Part shown: piece by piece, positions 52,296-61,993 of the stretch | How the letters are laid out: each line of letters begins with the position of its first letter | Numbering within the stretch: position 1 is the stretch's first letter | Source of the DNA: Candidatus Obscuribacterales bacterium | GTDB lineage: Bacteria > Cyanobacteriota > Vampirovibrionia > Obscuribacterales > Obscuribacteraceae | Direction of reading: 5' to 3' | Assembly (NCBI GenBank): GCA_019637435.1 | Contig: JAHBVO010000005.1 | Location: forward strand, 62,001 to 126,000 | Length of the DNA stretch: 64,000 nucleotides | The notes under the pieces: model-generated | Database searches by the model: none | The model's input: only the letters and a program-made list of their open reading frames with translations | Told to the model about the DNA's origin: nothing | Program-made: the position numbers and the translations under genes

Positions 52296-54104
52296 ATGGG
52301 AATCCTGCTCAGTTGCCAATCTCTCAGCAAAACTTATACCGGACGCATTCTATTTGATGACCTGTCGTTCGGCGTAGAGGAAGGCGACAAGATAGGCTTG
52401 ATCGGTCCGAATGGTTCCGGAAAGTCCACGCTCGTAAAAATTCTCGCTGGTTTAGTTGATCCTGACGAAGGCGAAGTGACAAAGCGCAAAGACTTGCGCG
52501 TCGCATATGTTTCTCAAGAAGACGTGCATGATGAAAATGCCACCATCGAAGAGTTGATCACGTCATCGGCTAATGAAGTCTCTTTTGAGGACTATGTTCG
52601 AGCCGCATCAATTGATTCGACGATAAAACTGTTCGCGTTCCCCGATCGAACACTGAAAGCTGCATCCTTGTCCGGCGGTTGGAAAAAACGTCTGTCGCTT
52701 GCGCGTGGATGGGTAAAACAGCCTGATGTTCTAGTTCTCGATGAACCCACGAACCACCTGGATTTGGAGACAGTTTTATGGCTCGAGAAACTTCTCGTCG
52801 GCACCAACAAAACCATGATTCTGGTAACACACGATCGGACGTTCTTAGAGTCCGTGGCGAACAGAGTAATTGAACTTAATCGCCAGTATCCAAAGGGTTT
52901 TCTGAGTGTGTCGGGCAACTACAGCACCTTTCTCATCAATAAAGACGAGAAGGTCAGCGAACAACTCAACCTGGAAGCAGCGCTCGCTAGCAAGGTTCGC
53001 AGAGAAATCGCCTGGCTTCAGCGAGGCGCTCGCGCTCGTCAAACAAAATCCACCCATCGGATAGCTGAAGTTGGAAAGCTCGTCGAGGAACTGGAAGATG
53101 TTAAACAGCGCAACGTCGCTACGCAGATAGATATAAACTTCCAGGCGTCCGGTCGAAAGACGAAAGAGCTGGTTGTGGCCAAAGGCATCAGTAAAGCTTA
53201 TGAAGACAAGAAGCTTTTTACGGACCTGGAACTGCTGATCACGAACCGCACTAGATTGGGTCTGGTCGGGCGAAACGGTAGCGGCAAGACTACGTTATTG
53301 AAAACGATAATCGGCGAAGTAAAGCCGGACAAGGGGAGTTTGAAACGCGCAGACAGTTTGAAAATCGTATGGTTCGATCAGAATCGCAAACAGCTCGATC
53401 AGGAGAAGACGCTCCAGGAGTCACTATCAGCTGACAGTGATTCGGTCGTCTATCAGGGACGGTCACTGCATGTTGCCACCTGGGCAAAGAAGTTTTTGTT
53501 CAACACCGAACAATTGAAATTGCCAATCAGCAGATTGTCGGGCGGCGAACAGTCACGGATTTTGATTGCAAATTTGATGCTGCAGCCCGCAGACATCATC
53601 ATTCTTGACGAGCCGACTAATGACCTCGACATTCCGTCACTAGAGGTGCTGGAAGAATCGCTTCAAGAATTTCCAGGCGCAATCATACTGGTGACTCACG
53701 ATCGGCTGATGCTGGATGTGGTATCAGATCAAATTTTGGCGTTAAATGGCGCCGGCGGTTGTGAATACTTCGCCGGATATGATCAGTTCGAACAAGTAAT
53801 CGACGGCTTCTTCGCGGACGAAAAGAAGTCTGCACCAAAGGAAAAGAAGCAAGATTCGCGAGTGAAGCAACAAACCGGGTTGACCTCTCCGGAGAAGCGC
53901 GATCTTGCAGCGTTGCCAAAAAAGATTGAGGACACGGAAACCAAACTGGCGAGCCTTCAGGATGAGATGGCGAAACCAGAGGTGATCTCTAATCATGTAA
54001 AACTGGCAGACCTGCACAAGCAGCAAGAAGAGTTCGAGAAGGAACTGGAACGGCTTTACGAACGATGGGAAATGCTAGAAGCCAAAGCACAGACACAAGT
54101 GTAA
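52296..54104 (+). CDS. ABC-F family ATPase (Uup-like)
   Basis: 602 residues, soluble, with two ABC domains: Walker A GPNGSGKST and GRNGSGKTT, signatures LSGGWKKR and LSGGEQSR, Walker B LVLDEPTNHLDL and IILDEPTNDLDI. The C-terminal ~90 residues form a coiled coil (LPKKIEDTETKLASLQDEM) as in Uup. Such proteins act on the ribosome or on DNA-linked functions, not as transporters. It is followed closely by the CoA-binding gene. Confidence 0.92.
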   Translation: MGILLSCQSLSKTYTGRILFDDLSFGVEEGDKIGLIGPNGSGKSTLVKILAGLVDPDEGEVTKRKDLRVAYVSQEDVHDENATIEELITSSANEVSFEDYVRAASIDSTIKLFAFPDRTLKAASLSGGWKKRLSLARGWVKQPDVLVLDEPTNHLDLETVLWLEKLLVGTNKTMILVTHDRTFLESVANRVIELNRQYPKGFLSVSGNYSTFLINKDEKVSEQLNLEAALASKVRREIAWLQRGARARQTKSTHRIAEVGKLVEELEDVKQRNVATQIDINFQASGRKTKELVVAKGISKAYEDKKLFTDLELLITNRTRLGLVGRNGSGKTTLLKTIIGEVKPDKGSLKRADSLKIVWFDQNRKQLDQEKTLQESLSADSDSVVYQGRSLHVATWAKKFLFNTEQLKLPISRLSGGEQSRILIANLMLQPADIIILDEPTNDLDIPSLEVLEESLQEFPGAIILVTHDRLMLDVVSDQILALNGAGGCEYFAGYDQFEQVIDGFFADEKKSAPKEKKQDSRVKQQTGLTSPEKRDLAALPKKIEDTETKLASLQDEMAKPEVISNHVKLADLHKQQEEFEKELERLYERWEMLEAKAQTQV

Positions 54105-54123
54105 AACGACACGAGGATATATT

Positions 54124-54531
54124 GTGGATTCATTAGACACACAGATTGATCAATTTCTCAGCGCCCCTGCTTTTGGTGTAGCCGGCGCAAGCGATGATAA
54201 GCATAAGTACGGTCACAAGGTCCTGGTCTGTTATAAACAGCATGATCGCAAAGCCTATCCAATCAATCCGAACGTTGAAACCGTTTTAGGCGAACCAGCA
54301 TACGCAAACGTTTCCAGCCTTCCGGAAAAGGTCGAGTCTTTATCCATAATTACACCGCCCCCGGTGACAGACAAGGTTGTAGACGATGCCATCGCAGCTG
54401 GTGTGAAAAACATTTGGATGCAACCTGGTGCCGAAAGCCCGCGCGCAATCAGTAAAGCGAAAGAGGCTGGTTTGAACGTTATTTACGGCGGAGCATGTTT
54501 GCTCGTGGTGCTCGGCTACCGCGGACCTTAA
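54124..54531 (+). CDS. CoA-binding domain protein (YccU-like)
   Basis: 135 residues. A Rossmann-like CoA-binding fold: FGVAGASDDKHKYGHKVL, AYPINPNVETVLGEPAYANVSSLP, IWMQPGAES and VIYGGACLLV. The metal or CoA role is not defined for the family. GTG 54124 has GAGGA upstream. It lies 19 bp after the ABC-F gene and probably shares its transcript. Confidence 0.9.
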   Translation: MDSLDTQIDQFLSAPAFGVAGASDDKHKYGHKVLVCYKQHDRKAYPINPNVETVLGEPAYANVSSLPEKVESLSIITPPPVTDKVVDDAIAAGVKNIWMQPGAESPRAISKAKEAGLNVIYGGACLLVVLGYRGP

Positions 54532-54583
54532 CGTTCAGATCGAACGGTTAATCAGAAACGCCAATGTGGGCTGTTTAAAGAAG

Positions 54584-55000
54584 TCAGTAATCTACTCGCT
54601 TGCGTCCCTGTTTCTTCTGCGAGTGCTGCTTGTTCGTCTGTTCACGCTTGAGCTTGGAAGAATAGGTCGGCTTGGTCGGTCGGCGCTTGATCGGTGGATT
54701 GAGCACCATCGTGATCATCTCTTTCAACTTCTCGCGACAATCTTCCACATTGGAAGCCTGATCGCGAAAACGCTGGCTGACAAGAATCAAATCACCTTCC
54801 TCGGTCAAACGCCCGCCGAACCGATCGAGAAATCGCATCCGAACGCCATGCGGCAGGCACTGCGTAGCGTTGACATTCCAACGCATCGTCGCTTTGCTAT
54901 TCACCTTATTAACGTTCTGCCCACCGGGTCCGCCGCTTCTGGCGAACGTGAAGTTTAATTCGTTATCCGGAATTTGTACGTTATCGCTGATCTCTAGCAT
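54584..55000 (-). CDS. arfB: Peptidyl-tRNA hydrolase ArfB/YaeJ-like release factor
   Basis: 138 residues from ATG 55000 (AAGGTG upstream). The GGQ catalytic motif is in FARSGGPGGQNVNKVNSKA, and the C-terminus is a basic tail (SSKLKREQTNKQHSQKKQGRKR), which in ArfB enters the empty mRNA channel to rescue stalled ribosomes. There is no codon-recognition domain. It is divergent from the paaI-like gene. Confidence 0.92.
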   Translation of the reverse strand: MLEISDNVQIPDNELNFTFARSGGPGGQNVNKVNSKATMRWNVNATQCLPHGVRMRFLDRFGGRLTEEGDLILVSQRFRDQASNVEDCREKLKEMITMVLNPPIKRRPTKPTYSSKLKREQTNKQHSQKKQGRKRVDY

Positions 55001-55089
55001 AAAACACCTTCTATCCTCAAACAGTTTACAACAGATCGTGCGGCAGCGCAGCCGCGGTACAATAGCCTCGACCATACTGAGGCAATTGC

Positions 55090-55521
55090 ATGGATACCCT
55101 GACTCCGAAAGAACTGGCGCAAAAAGTCGCCGAAGAGATGTTTAGAAACGACAAGGCGTCCAAGCATTTGGGCATCCGTTTAGATTCAATCGACGAAGGC
55201 ACCGCAATCGTATCCATGACCGTTCGCGACGACATGGTCAACGGGTTCGGTATCTGCCACGGTGGCGTCACTTTTACTCTGGCGGACACAGCATTCGCAT
55301 GCGCCTGTAACTCACGCAATAGAAAAACGGTCGCGCTTAATTGCACCATAAGTTTCCTGGCCGCAGGAAAAGTTGGCGACATCCTTACCGCTACAGCCAA
55401 AGAAGTTTCTTTAGCCGGGAGAACCGGTCTGTACGACATCAGGATAACTAATCAAACCGGCGCAGTAATGGCAGAGTTTCGCGGCACCTCATATGGTACC
55501 AGTTCAAAAGCTCTCGACTAA
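55090..55521 (+). CDS. paaI: Hotdog thioesterase, PaaI type
   Basis: 143 residues. N-G-F-G-I-C-H-G-G-V-T-F-T-L-A-D-T-A-F-A is the catalytic segment of hydroxyphenylacetyl-CoA thioesterases, and the N-terminus ELAQKVAEEMFRNDKASKHLGI matches PaaI. It cleaves aryl/acyl-CoA thioesters. No other phenylacetate genes are nearby, so a housekeeping thioesterase role is as likely. Confidence 0.9.
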   Translation: MDTLTPKELAQKVAEEMFRNDKASKHLGIRLDSIDEGTAIVSMTVRDDMVNGFGICHGGVTFTLADTAFACACNSRNRKTVALNCTISFLAAGKVGDILTATAKEVSLAGRTGLYDIRITNQTGAVMAEFRGTSYGTSSKALD

Positions 55522-55526
55522 GCTAT

Positions 55527-55712
55527 CTACTGCGTCGGCTCGGCGCTAAAACTGATCAGAGCGCCATCCTCGTCTGCTTCAAAAGCTATTGTCATAGGAT
55601 TGCAACAGACCTCACAATCCTCGACATAGTTTTGCCCACCCGCGCTCAGATCGAGGAGAACAGAGATCTCCTCCCAACAGTACGGACAAGTAAAGAAGTG
55701 TTCTTCGAGCAA
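55527..55712 (-). CDS. CPXCG-motif cysteine-rich small protein
   Basis: 61 residues. FFTCPYCWEEISVLLD at the N-terminus and DCEVCCNPM in the middle form a four-cysteine zinc ribbon as in the CPXCG family; here the first motif is CPYCW. It contains no membrane segment. Function unknown. It is downstream of nothing on its strand except the ABC-F gene that ends at 55741. Confidence 0.85.
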   Translation of the reverse strand: MLEEHFFTCPYCWEEISVLLDLSAGGQNYVEDCEVCCNPMTIAFEADEDGALISFSAEPTQ

Positions 55713-55740
55713 AACGCTTGACTATTACTGACGGTTAGAA

Positions 55741-57348
55741 CTATTTTTTGCCGGCACGAGCGAAGTCTTTGAACTTGTGCACCTTCAAATACTCCGGATA
55801 AGTATCGAGCCAGTCAATGACACCATTCTCGGTGAACGAGATCACGCGAGTCGCGACATCTGAAATCAAATCGCGGTCATGCGATACCACAAATACGGTT
55901 CCGGGAAACTGGCTGAGACCATCTCCCAGTGCGGACACAGCTTCGAGGTCGAGGTGGTTTGTGGGCTCGTCGAATATGAGGATAGGGTTTTTCAGCATCA
56001 TCATACGCGCCATGAGCAGACGAGCCGTTTCTCCTCCGGAAAGTGCTTCCGTTGCCTTTAGCGCTTCATCTCCGGAGAACAACATTCGCCCAAGTACAGA
56101 GCGAACGAGGTTGTCACCCTCATCGACCATGAATTGATTTAGCCATTCCAGCGCTGTAGAACCAGGTTTGATTTCAGAGTGAAAGTCCTGCGGATAGTAG
56201 CTCCAGGCAGCGTTATCACCCCATTTGACCTTGCCTGCGTCAGGTTCGATTTCGCCGATCAAGCAACGAATAAGTGTGGTTTTACCAACGCCGTTTCCGC
56301 CGATGATAGCGATCTTTTCACCGCGGGTGATATCGAGTCGTAAGTTATCGAACAGTTTCTTTCCGTCAAAACTCTTCGATAGTCCTTCGACCTCGAGAAT
56401 TTCTCGTCCCATCGGTTTCTCTTGTTCAAACCGAATATAAGGGCGTTGAATGTTTGAGCGCTTCAACTCTTGCGGCGCCAAACGAGCAATTTCTTTTCGG
56501 CGGGATTGTACTTGACTCGATCGCTGACCTGCAGCGAATCGTGAAACGAATTCTTGTAATTGAGCAATCTTTTTCGCTTTGTCACGGTTCTCATTTTCAA
56601 TCGTCTGCCGCGCTTGCAGCTTGTGTTCGACCATATCGTCGTAACCACCTGGATAGATGATTATGGTGTCATAGTCGATATCAGCGATGTGAGTGCATAC
56701 CGAGTTCAAAAAGTGCCTGTCGTGCGAGATAACGATAAGCGTGCCGTCATAGTCTTGCAGAAAATCTTCAAGCCAGTGAATCGAATCGAGGTCCAGGTGG
56801 TTTGTAGGTTCGTCCAGGAACAACGCCTGGGGACCAGCAAAGAGAGCTTGAGCGAGTAGGACGCGAAACTTGAAGTCGATTGGCAAACTGCTCATCAAAT
56901 TCTCGTGTTGCTCATCGGGAATACCGATACCACGTAGAATTTCTCCAGCTTCGAACTCTGCCATATAACCGTTTTCATCAGCGATAATCGATTCCAGATC
57001 GCCCAGACGATTCATCTGCTCTTCCGTCAAATCAGGCAGCTCGCAGAGCGCGTCACGTTCTTTAAACGTGTTCCATAGCAATTCGTTGCCCATCATCACA
57101 GTGTCGATGATCCGCTCGTTGTCGTAGGCGTATTGGTCCTGTTTTAAGACGCCAATTCGTTGCGGACGGGTTATGGTTCCCCGGTTCGACGGTTCGAGTT
57201 CACCTGACAGGATTTTCATGAAGGTCGACTTCCCAGCCCCATTCGGACCGGTAAGACCATATCGATTTCCTGGACTGAACTTTACCGAAACATTGTCAAA
57301 CAGTGTTCGGGAGCCGTACGCCTTGCTGACTTCGTTAACGACGATCAT
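55741..57348 (-). CDS. ABC-F family ATPase (YbiT-like)
   Basis: 535 residues from ATG 57348; the frame extends to 57435, but that stretch contains the promoter-like sequence and hairpin. Two ABC domains: GPNGAGKST and GGNGVGKTT; LFLDEPTNHLDL and LIFDEPTNHLDL; SGGETARLL. The N-terminal signature is degenerate (LMSSLPIDFKFRVLL), which is typical of YbiT. The linker is IENENRDKAKKIAQLQEFVSRFAAG. It acts on ribosomes. Confidence 0.92.
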   Translation of the reverse strand: MIVVNEVSKAYGSRTLFDNVSVKFSPGNRYGLTGPNGAGKSTFMKILSGELEPSNRGTITRPQRIGVLKQDQYAYDNERIIDTVMMGNELLWNTFKERDALCELPDLTEEQMNRLGDLESIIADENGYMAEFEAGEILRGIGIPDEQHENLMSSLPIDFKFRVLLAQALFAGPQALFLDEPTNHLDLDSIHWLEDFLQDYDGTLIVISHDRHFLNSVCTHIADIDYDTIIIYPGGYDDMVEHKLQARQTIENENRDKAKKIAQLQEFVSRFAAGQRSSQVQSRRKEIARLAPQELKRSNIQRPYIRFEQEKPMGREILEVEGLSKSFDGKKLFDNLRLDITRGEKIAIIGGNGVGKTTLIRCLIGEIEPDAGKVKWGDNAAWSYYPQDFHSEIKPGSTALEWLNQFMVDEGDNLVRSVLGRMLFSGDEALKATEALSGGETARLLMARMMMLKNPILIFDEPTNHLDLEAVSALGDGLSQFPGTVFVVSHDRDLISDVATRVISFTENGVIDWLDTYPEYLKVHKFKDFARAGKK

Positions 57349-57364
57349 GGTGGTTTCCGCGGTT

Positions 57365-57408
57365 GAAAAACAAAAGACGCGCCTGGCGCGTCGACACTCA
57401 AAATTATA
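57365..57408 (-). terminator. Terminator-like hairpin in the leader of the YbiT-like gene
   Basis: Read on the minus strand: TATAAT (57408-57403), then a 7-bp stem GACGCGC/GCGCGTC (57392-57376) with a 3-base loop, then TTTTGTTTTT. The hairpin is about 20 nt after the expected start of transcription and 28 nt before ATG 57348, so it could attenuate the gene. No clear -35 precedes the TATAAT. Confidence 0.65.
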
Positions 57409-57609
57409 TCTAATAAGGCAATGATCTCCGGACACACTCAGCCGGATCGTAACGTTTGGTTAGACTCACGCTTTCAAGCTATTCAAATGGCTTTCGCTCC
57501 GCCAGACTCGCTCAAGAGACAAAGCGGCACACGATTGCTCGTCACCGCTTTGTGTCATTTGCGCATTCAAATTATTTCCTTGCGGCTTCTGCCGCCCTTC
57601 CGCAGTTGC

Positions 57610-57990
57610 TCAGCCCCGAAGTGCTTGCTCGCAGATCGTTTGCATGGCCCGCTGGCTGATGTAAGGATTCTCATCATCAGCAAGCCTGAGCAGCACTGAC
57701 ACAGGCACGGCGGGTCCGTCGGCGATCGCGTATCTAACCTCAAGGCTGTCGTGCCTTGTCAATTCTTCCAGTATCTGACGCGGCAATGATGGGTTTAGAG
57801 CTGCAGCTGCCACTACCCCGACGTTCCAATCAGCCGCCAGTCTAATCAACGCCTCTGCGGACGTGGAAGGATTCTCGGCTGCCTGTTTTCGCACTCTGCA
57901 TTCTGCGGCTCTTGCCAGACGATCCAAAACCCTCGTAGGAGTATTCGGGCTACCAGCAAGAACGTAATCAACTTGTTCAACTGTAATCAT
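57610..57990 (-). CDS. HEAT/LRV-like helical repeat protein
   Basis: 126 residues from ATG 57990 (AGAGGGGG upstream). Repeated units of about 24 residues: SPNTPTRVLDRLARAAECRVRKQAAEN, PSTSAEALIRLAADWNVGVVAAAALN, PSLPRQILEELTRHDSLEVRYAIAD, PAVPVSVLLRLADDENPYISQRAM (each described here as landmarks SPNTP, NPST, NPSLP and GPAVP). They match leucine-rich-repeat-variant/HEAT proteins, often protein-binding. It is last in a kinase-regulator operon and may modulate its output. Confidence 0.8.
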   Translation of the reverse strand: MITVEQVDYVLAGSPNTPTRVLDRLARAAECRVRKQAAENPSTSAEALIRLAADWNVGVVAAAALNPSLPRQILEELTRHDSLEVRYAIADGPAVPVSVLLRLADDENPYISQRAMQTICEQALRG

Positions 57991-58031
57991 GATACGTTCC
58001 CCCTCTTCAATCGAAACACTTACAACTGTCT

Positions 58032-58448
58032 CTACGCCTTCGCCCAAAGTGATACCACTCGTTCCAGAATGGGACCGATATTGACGGCTGAAGGCGGTTT
58101 TCTCAAATAGAAATTCATGCCGTATTGAAGCGCCTGAATCACATCCTCTTCGTCTTGAGAGACAGTAAGGACAATAACCGGAATTTCCGGCAATCCGGTT
58201 TCCGTGTTTAGAAGCTTGAGAAACTGATGCCCATTGACTTTCGGCATGTTCAAATCCAAAACGATCACATTAGGAAACCTTCCACTTCCTTCATCGCGGC
58301 GCTCGCGGAGATAATTAATCGCGTCCTCTCCATCTACCGAGCGACAAATGCGATGGGGAAGTCGAGTGTCAATCAGGGCTTCTTTCAAAAGTCTCGCATC
58401 TGCGGCGTTATCTTCGACTACCAGAATTTCTATCTCTCTATTCTGCAT
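58032..58448 (-). CDS. Single-domain response regulator (Rcp1-like)
   Basis: 138 residues, a receiver with no output domain. Acidic pocket ILVVEDNAADARLLKEAL, phospho-acceptor Asp in VIVLDLNMPKVNGHQFLKLL, then VIVLTVSQDEEDV (Thr) and FYLRKPPSAVN (Lys). The LNMPKxNG-type sequence resembles Rcp1 partners of cyanobacterial kinases. It lies 15 bp downstream of the kinase gene, its evident partner. Confidence 0.93.
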   Translation of the reverse strand: MQNREIEILVVEDNAADARLLKEALIDTRLPHRICRSVDGEDAINYLRERRDEGSGRFPNVIVLDLNMPKVNGHQFLKLLNTETGLPEIPVIVLTVSQDEEDVIQALQYGMNFYLRKPPSAVNIGPILERVVSLWAKA

Positions 58449-58463
58449 TCTCTATACCTCCCA

Positions 58464-59681
58464 CTAATTACTCATGGGAAGCGCAATCACAAACGTGCTT
58501 CCCTTCCCTGTCTCTGACTCGACCCATATACGGCCGCCATGATTCTCCACGACGGATTTGCAAATCGCTAAACCTATTCCGCTTCCGGACGGCACCATAT
58601 GCGATGACAGCCTGCGGAACATCCCAAAAATTTCTTCGTGGTAGGCAGGAGCTATTCCTATTCCATTGTCCGAAACGTAGAGTAAAACGTTGCTTCCGGT
58701 TCGTTCACTGGATATCCTCACCACTAGCGGCTCTTGAGAGCGAAACCTAATAGAATTCAAAACCAAGTTTTGAAATAGTTGTACTAGCTGGGTGCGATCT
58801 CCCACAACAATCGGCAGTTCGTCTTGAATTACAGTGGCACCACTTTGCTCGATCGAAACTGCAATATTCGATAGCGCCTCGGTAACCACACTCTCCAATT
58901 CCGTGCGCTGGAATCGCTCTATGCCCTGCTTCACCCTCGCATGATTCAAGACACCTTGTATAAGCGATTCCATGCGACGGGTTCCATCTACAACAAAGTC
59001 GAGGAATTCTGCGCCGTCCTCGTCGAGACTATCGGAATAGCGACGTTTCAACAGATCGCAATAACCTTGAATCACCCGAAGTGGTTCCTGCAAATCGTGA
59101 GAGGCGACTCTCACCATACTCATGAGCACCGCATTTGATGCCTGTAACTCTCGCACGGCAGCCTCCAGCGAACCCTCAGCACGAATTCGCTGTTGAACTT
59201 CCCTGCGAAGGTTATCGTTGGCTTTCTGCAACTCCATCGTGCGTCCTTTGACGCGCAGCTCCAGACTGTCGGCGAGACCCTTGACCTGACCGGTTAAGTG
59301 GCTTATCGCTGTGGCGACAACAAACATCACAACAAAGGATAGAAATAGTGAAGGATCGATGGGATCGAACGCACAGCGTGGAGGCATGATGAAGAAGTCG
59401 AAGCAGAACACGCTCAAAGCACAAGCCAGAAGTGATGAGAAGCGGCTGCACGTAAGCGAAATTACCACGATGGCAAGCAGATAAATTCCAATCACATTCT
59501 CCTCATCCATGTGCATGGAGATGAAGACACCAAGCATCGTGGACATGGAGATCGCAACGCCGACCACTAACGTGTCGCGAAGCGCTCGCGATTGCCAGCT
59601 CTCTTTTTCTTGAATAAAACTGCCTGTTTCGGCGATGTTGATCTCAGAACAAGAGTCACTCTTGTCCATCGTTTGAAGCAT
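58464..59681 (-). CDS. Membrane histidine kinase with KdpD-like DUF4118 domain
   Basis: 405 residues from ATG 59681, which has GGGAGGT at correct spacing. Four membrane helices at residues ~35-130 (LVVGVAISMSTMLGVFISM, IYLLAIVVISLTC, SLLACALSVFCFDFFIM, FLSFVVMFVVATAISHLTG) form a DUF4118 sensor. A coiled coil follows, then the His box VASHDLQEPLRVIQGYCDLL, NLVLNSIRF (N), DNGIGIAPAYHEEIFGMFRRL and GSGIGLAICKSVVENHGGRI. It heads the operon with the receiver and the LRV/HEAT protein. Confidence 0.92.
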   Translation of the reverse strand: MLQTMDKSDSCSEINIAETGSFIQEKESWQSRALRDTLVVGVAISMSTMLGVFISMHMDEENVIGIYLLAIVVISLTCSRFSSLLACALSVFCFDFFIMPPRCAFDPIDPSLFLSFVVMFVVATAISHLTGQVKGLADSLELRVKGRTMELQKANDNLRREVQQRIRAEGSLEAAVRELQASNAVLMSMVRVASHDLQEPLRVIQGYCDLLKRRYSDSLDEDGAEFLDFVVDGTRRMESLIQGVLNHARVKQGIERFQRTELESVVTEALSNIAVSIEQSGATVIQDELPIVVGDRTQLVQLFQNLVLNSIRFRSQEPLVVRISSERTGSNVLLYVSDNGIGIAPAYHEEIFGMFRRLSSHMVPSGSGIGLAICKSVVENHGGRIWVESETGKGSTFVIALPMSN

Positions 59682-59914
59682 GATAAACATACCTCCCTTA
59701 AGCGAGATGAGTAGGAGGGATGGCTGGAAGTCAGTTTTGGAGATTCGTGTGCAGGGCGGAAATCGCTTGCGGCGAAAGTCCACCTACTCTGAGCGTAGCG
59801 CCCAATTGTTATCAAGCTGTGTCTGTTTCGGAACAATCGGCACAGTCATGACATCTTTGATACACAAGCTCAACAAGCTGGTAAACTTTGGATGCCCTAT
59901 GGAGTTCAAATGGC

Positions 59915-61981
59915 ATGATTCGACGCCGCAATTTATTCGCTGCTATTGGCAGCTCTCTGTCCGTTCTTTTTCTGGCTGGTTCTGTAAGCATCACATCACC
60001 GCAAAGCAGCGCAATCGCTGCACCAGGCGGAGTTGTTGGTATTGACGTTGCCAATATGGATTTGAACGCGAAGCCGGGAGACGACTTCTTTCAATACGCG
60101 AATGGCACATGGCTTAAGAAAACGCCGATCCCAAACGAATATGATAAATGGGGCGTTCTCAACATTATCAACGATAAGAACTTGACCCTTCTCAAGAATA
60201 TTCTTGAAAAAGCATCTAACGATCAAAGCGCCAAAGGCACTGATAAGAAGATCGGTGACTTCTACTACAGTGGAATGAACACTGACAAAATCGAAAAGGA
60301 TGACTTGGCGCCTCTTTCTGACGAAATTAAACGCATCGAGTCGATAAAATCTCTCGAGGAGCTTCGCACTGAGACAGCGCGTCTGCATGGAGATGGTGTC
60401 GGCGCGTTTTTTAACTTCAGCTCCGGACAAGACTTCAAGGATTCCACGAAGGTTATAGGACAGGCATTTCAGGGCGGTCTCGGACTTCCCGATCGCGACT
60501 ATTACACAAACACCGACGACCACTCTAAGAAGCTTCGAGATCAGTACGTAGAACATCTCGGCAAGATGCTTGTTTTAATGGGCTACGAGCAAACCGATGC
60601 CGATGCGCACGCTAAGAAGATTATGGAGATTGAAACAGCTCTGGCTGAAGGCTCCATGAAGAACACAGACCTTCGTGATCCCGACAAGATCTATCACAAG
60701 ATGACGGTTAAAGAACTCGACGAGTTGACGCCGAACTTTAGCTGGTCGAAATACTTCGAAGAGGTCGGTCATCCAAAACTCGGCGATGTTAATGTGGGTC
60801 AACCGGAATTCTTCAAAACCTTCGATAAAAAACTAGCCGAGGTTTCCCTCGATGATTGGAAGGTCTATCTGAAATGGCATTTGATCAATAAATCGGCACC
60901 ATATCTGTCGAGCCGTTTCGTCGACCAGGACTTTAATTTCTACGGTAAGACTCTGACCGGCAAGAAAGAAAATCTGCCACGCTGGAAGCGCGTTGTTAAC
61001 GCTTCCGACAAAGCGATGGGCGAGGCTGTCGGACAGGCATACGTCGACGTGACATTCACTCCTGAAGCGAAAAAACGAGCGCTCAGCCTGGTCGAAGAGA
61101 TTAAAGGCGTATTGCGCGATGACCTTTCGAAACTCGACTGGATGAGCGAAGCGACCAGGAAGAATGCGATCGCTAAGCTAGACAAACTCGGTCTAAAAAT
61201 TGGATATCCCGACAAGTGGCGAGACTACAGCAAGCTGGAGATCGGCAGAGATTCTTATCTTGCCAATGTCTTCGCCGCTGAGAACTTTGAGTTCCAACGT
61301 CAGCTCGATAAAATTGGAAAACCAGTCGATCGCCATGAATGGCTAATGACACCACAGACGGTTAACGCTTATTACTGGGCCGAGCAAAACGAAATCGTTT
61401 TCCCCGCTGGAATTCTCCAGCCGCCAATTTTCGATCCCAAGGCTGATGACGCCACCAATCTCGGTGCGATGGGAATGATCATCGGACACGAACTCACCCA
61501 TGGTTTCGACGACCAGGGCAGTAAATTTGACGGAGATGGCAACCTTAAGGACTGGTGGTCACCTGACGACGCCAAACGCTTCAAGGAGCGAGTGGCGTTG
61601 ATTGAGAAACAGTACGAAACGTATAAGGTAATCGATGACGTTCGTTTCAAAGGCAAGCTCGTTGCCGGAGAAGCGGCAGCGGACCTGGGTGGCCTGACCA
61701 TCGCTTACAAAACTCTAGAGAAAATTCTCGGCGACAAACCACGCGAGAAAGACGCTAATGGTTTCACGCCTGAACAGCGCTTCTTCATCTCATTCGCTCA
61801 AGCCTGGGCCACGAATATTCGTCCGGAGAAAGAGCGCTTGATGGCCAATACTGATCCGCACCCAACTCCCCGGTACAGAGTAATTGGGACTCTCGCCAAC
61901 ATGGAAGCTTTCGAGAAGACGTTTACCGAAGGCGATAAGACAATGATGCTGCCGTCGGCGGATCGTTGCCAACTCTGGTAG
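59915..61981 (+). CDS. M13-family zinc metallopeptidase (neprilysin/PepO-like)
   Basis: 688 residues from ATG 59915 (TGGAG upstream). Signal peptide (LFAAIGSSLSVLFLAGSVS). Zinc site IIGHELTHGFDDQGSKFD (HExxH) near residue 525 and GEAAADLGGLTIAYKTL about 60 residues later; NAYYWAEQNEIVFPAGILQPPIF precedes it, as is characteristic of M13. The C-terminal RVIGTLANMEAFEKTF is also typical. It probably degrades small peptides outside the inner membrane. Confidence 0.95.
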   Translation: MIRRRNLFAAIGSSLSVLFLAGSVSITSPQSSAIAAPGGVVGIDVANMDLNAKPGDDFFQYANGTWLKKTPIPNEYDKWGVLNIINDKNLTLLKNILEKASNDQSAKGTDKKIGDFYYSGMNTDKIEKDDLAPLSDEIKRIESIKSLEELRTETARLHGDGVGAFFNFSSGQDFKDSTKVIGQAFQGGLGLPDRDYYTNTDDHSKKLRDQYVEHLGKMLVLMGYEQTDADAHAKKIMEIETALAEGSMKNTDLRDPDKIYHKMTVKELDELTPNFSWSKYFEEVGHPKLGDVNVGQPEFFKTFDKKLAEVSLDDWKVYLKWHLINKSAPYLSSRFVDQDFNFYGKTLTGKKENLPRWKRVVNASDKAMGEAVGQAYVDVTFTPEAKKRALSLVEEIKGVLRDDLSKLDWMSEATRKNAIAKLDKLGLKIGYPDKWRDYSKLEIGRDSYLANVFAAENFEFQRQLDKIGKPVDRHEWLMTPQTVNAYYWAEQNEIVFPAGILQPPIFDPKADDATNLGAMGMIIGHELTHGFDDQGSKFDGDGNLKDWWSPDDAKRFKERVALIEKQYETYKVIDDVRFKGKLVAGEAAADLGGLTIAYKTLEKILGDKPREKDANGFTPEQRFFISFAQAWATNIRPEKERLMANTDPHPTPRYRVIGTLANMEAFEKTFTEGDKTMMLPSADRCQLW

Positions 61982-61993
61982 ACAGGAACTGAT

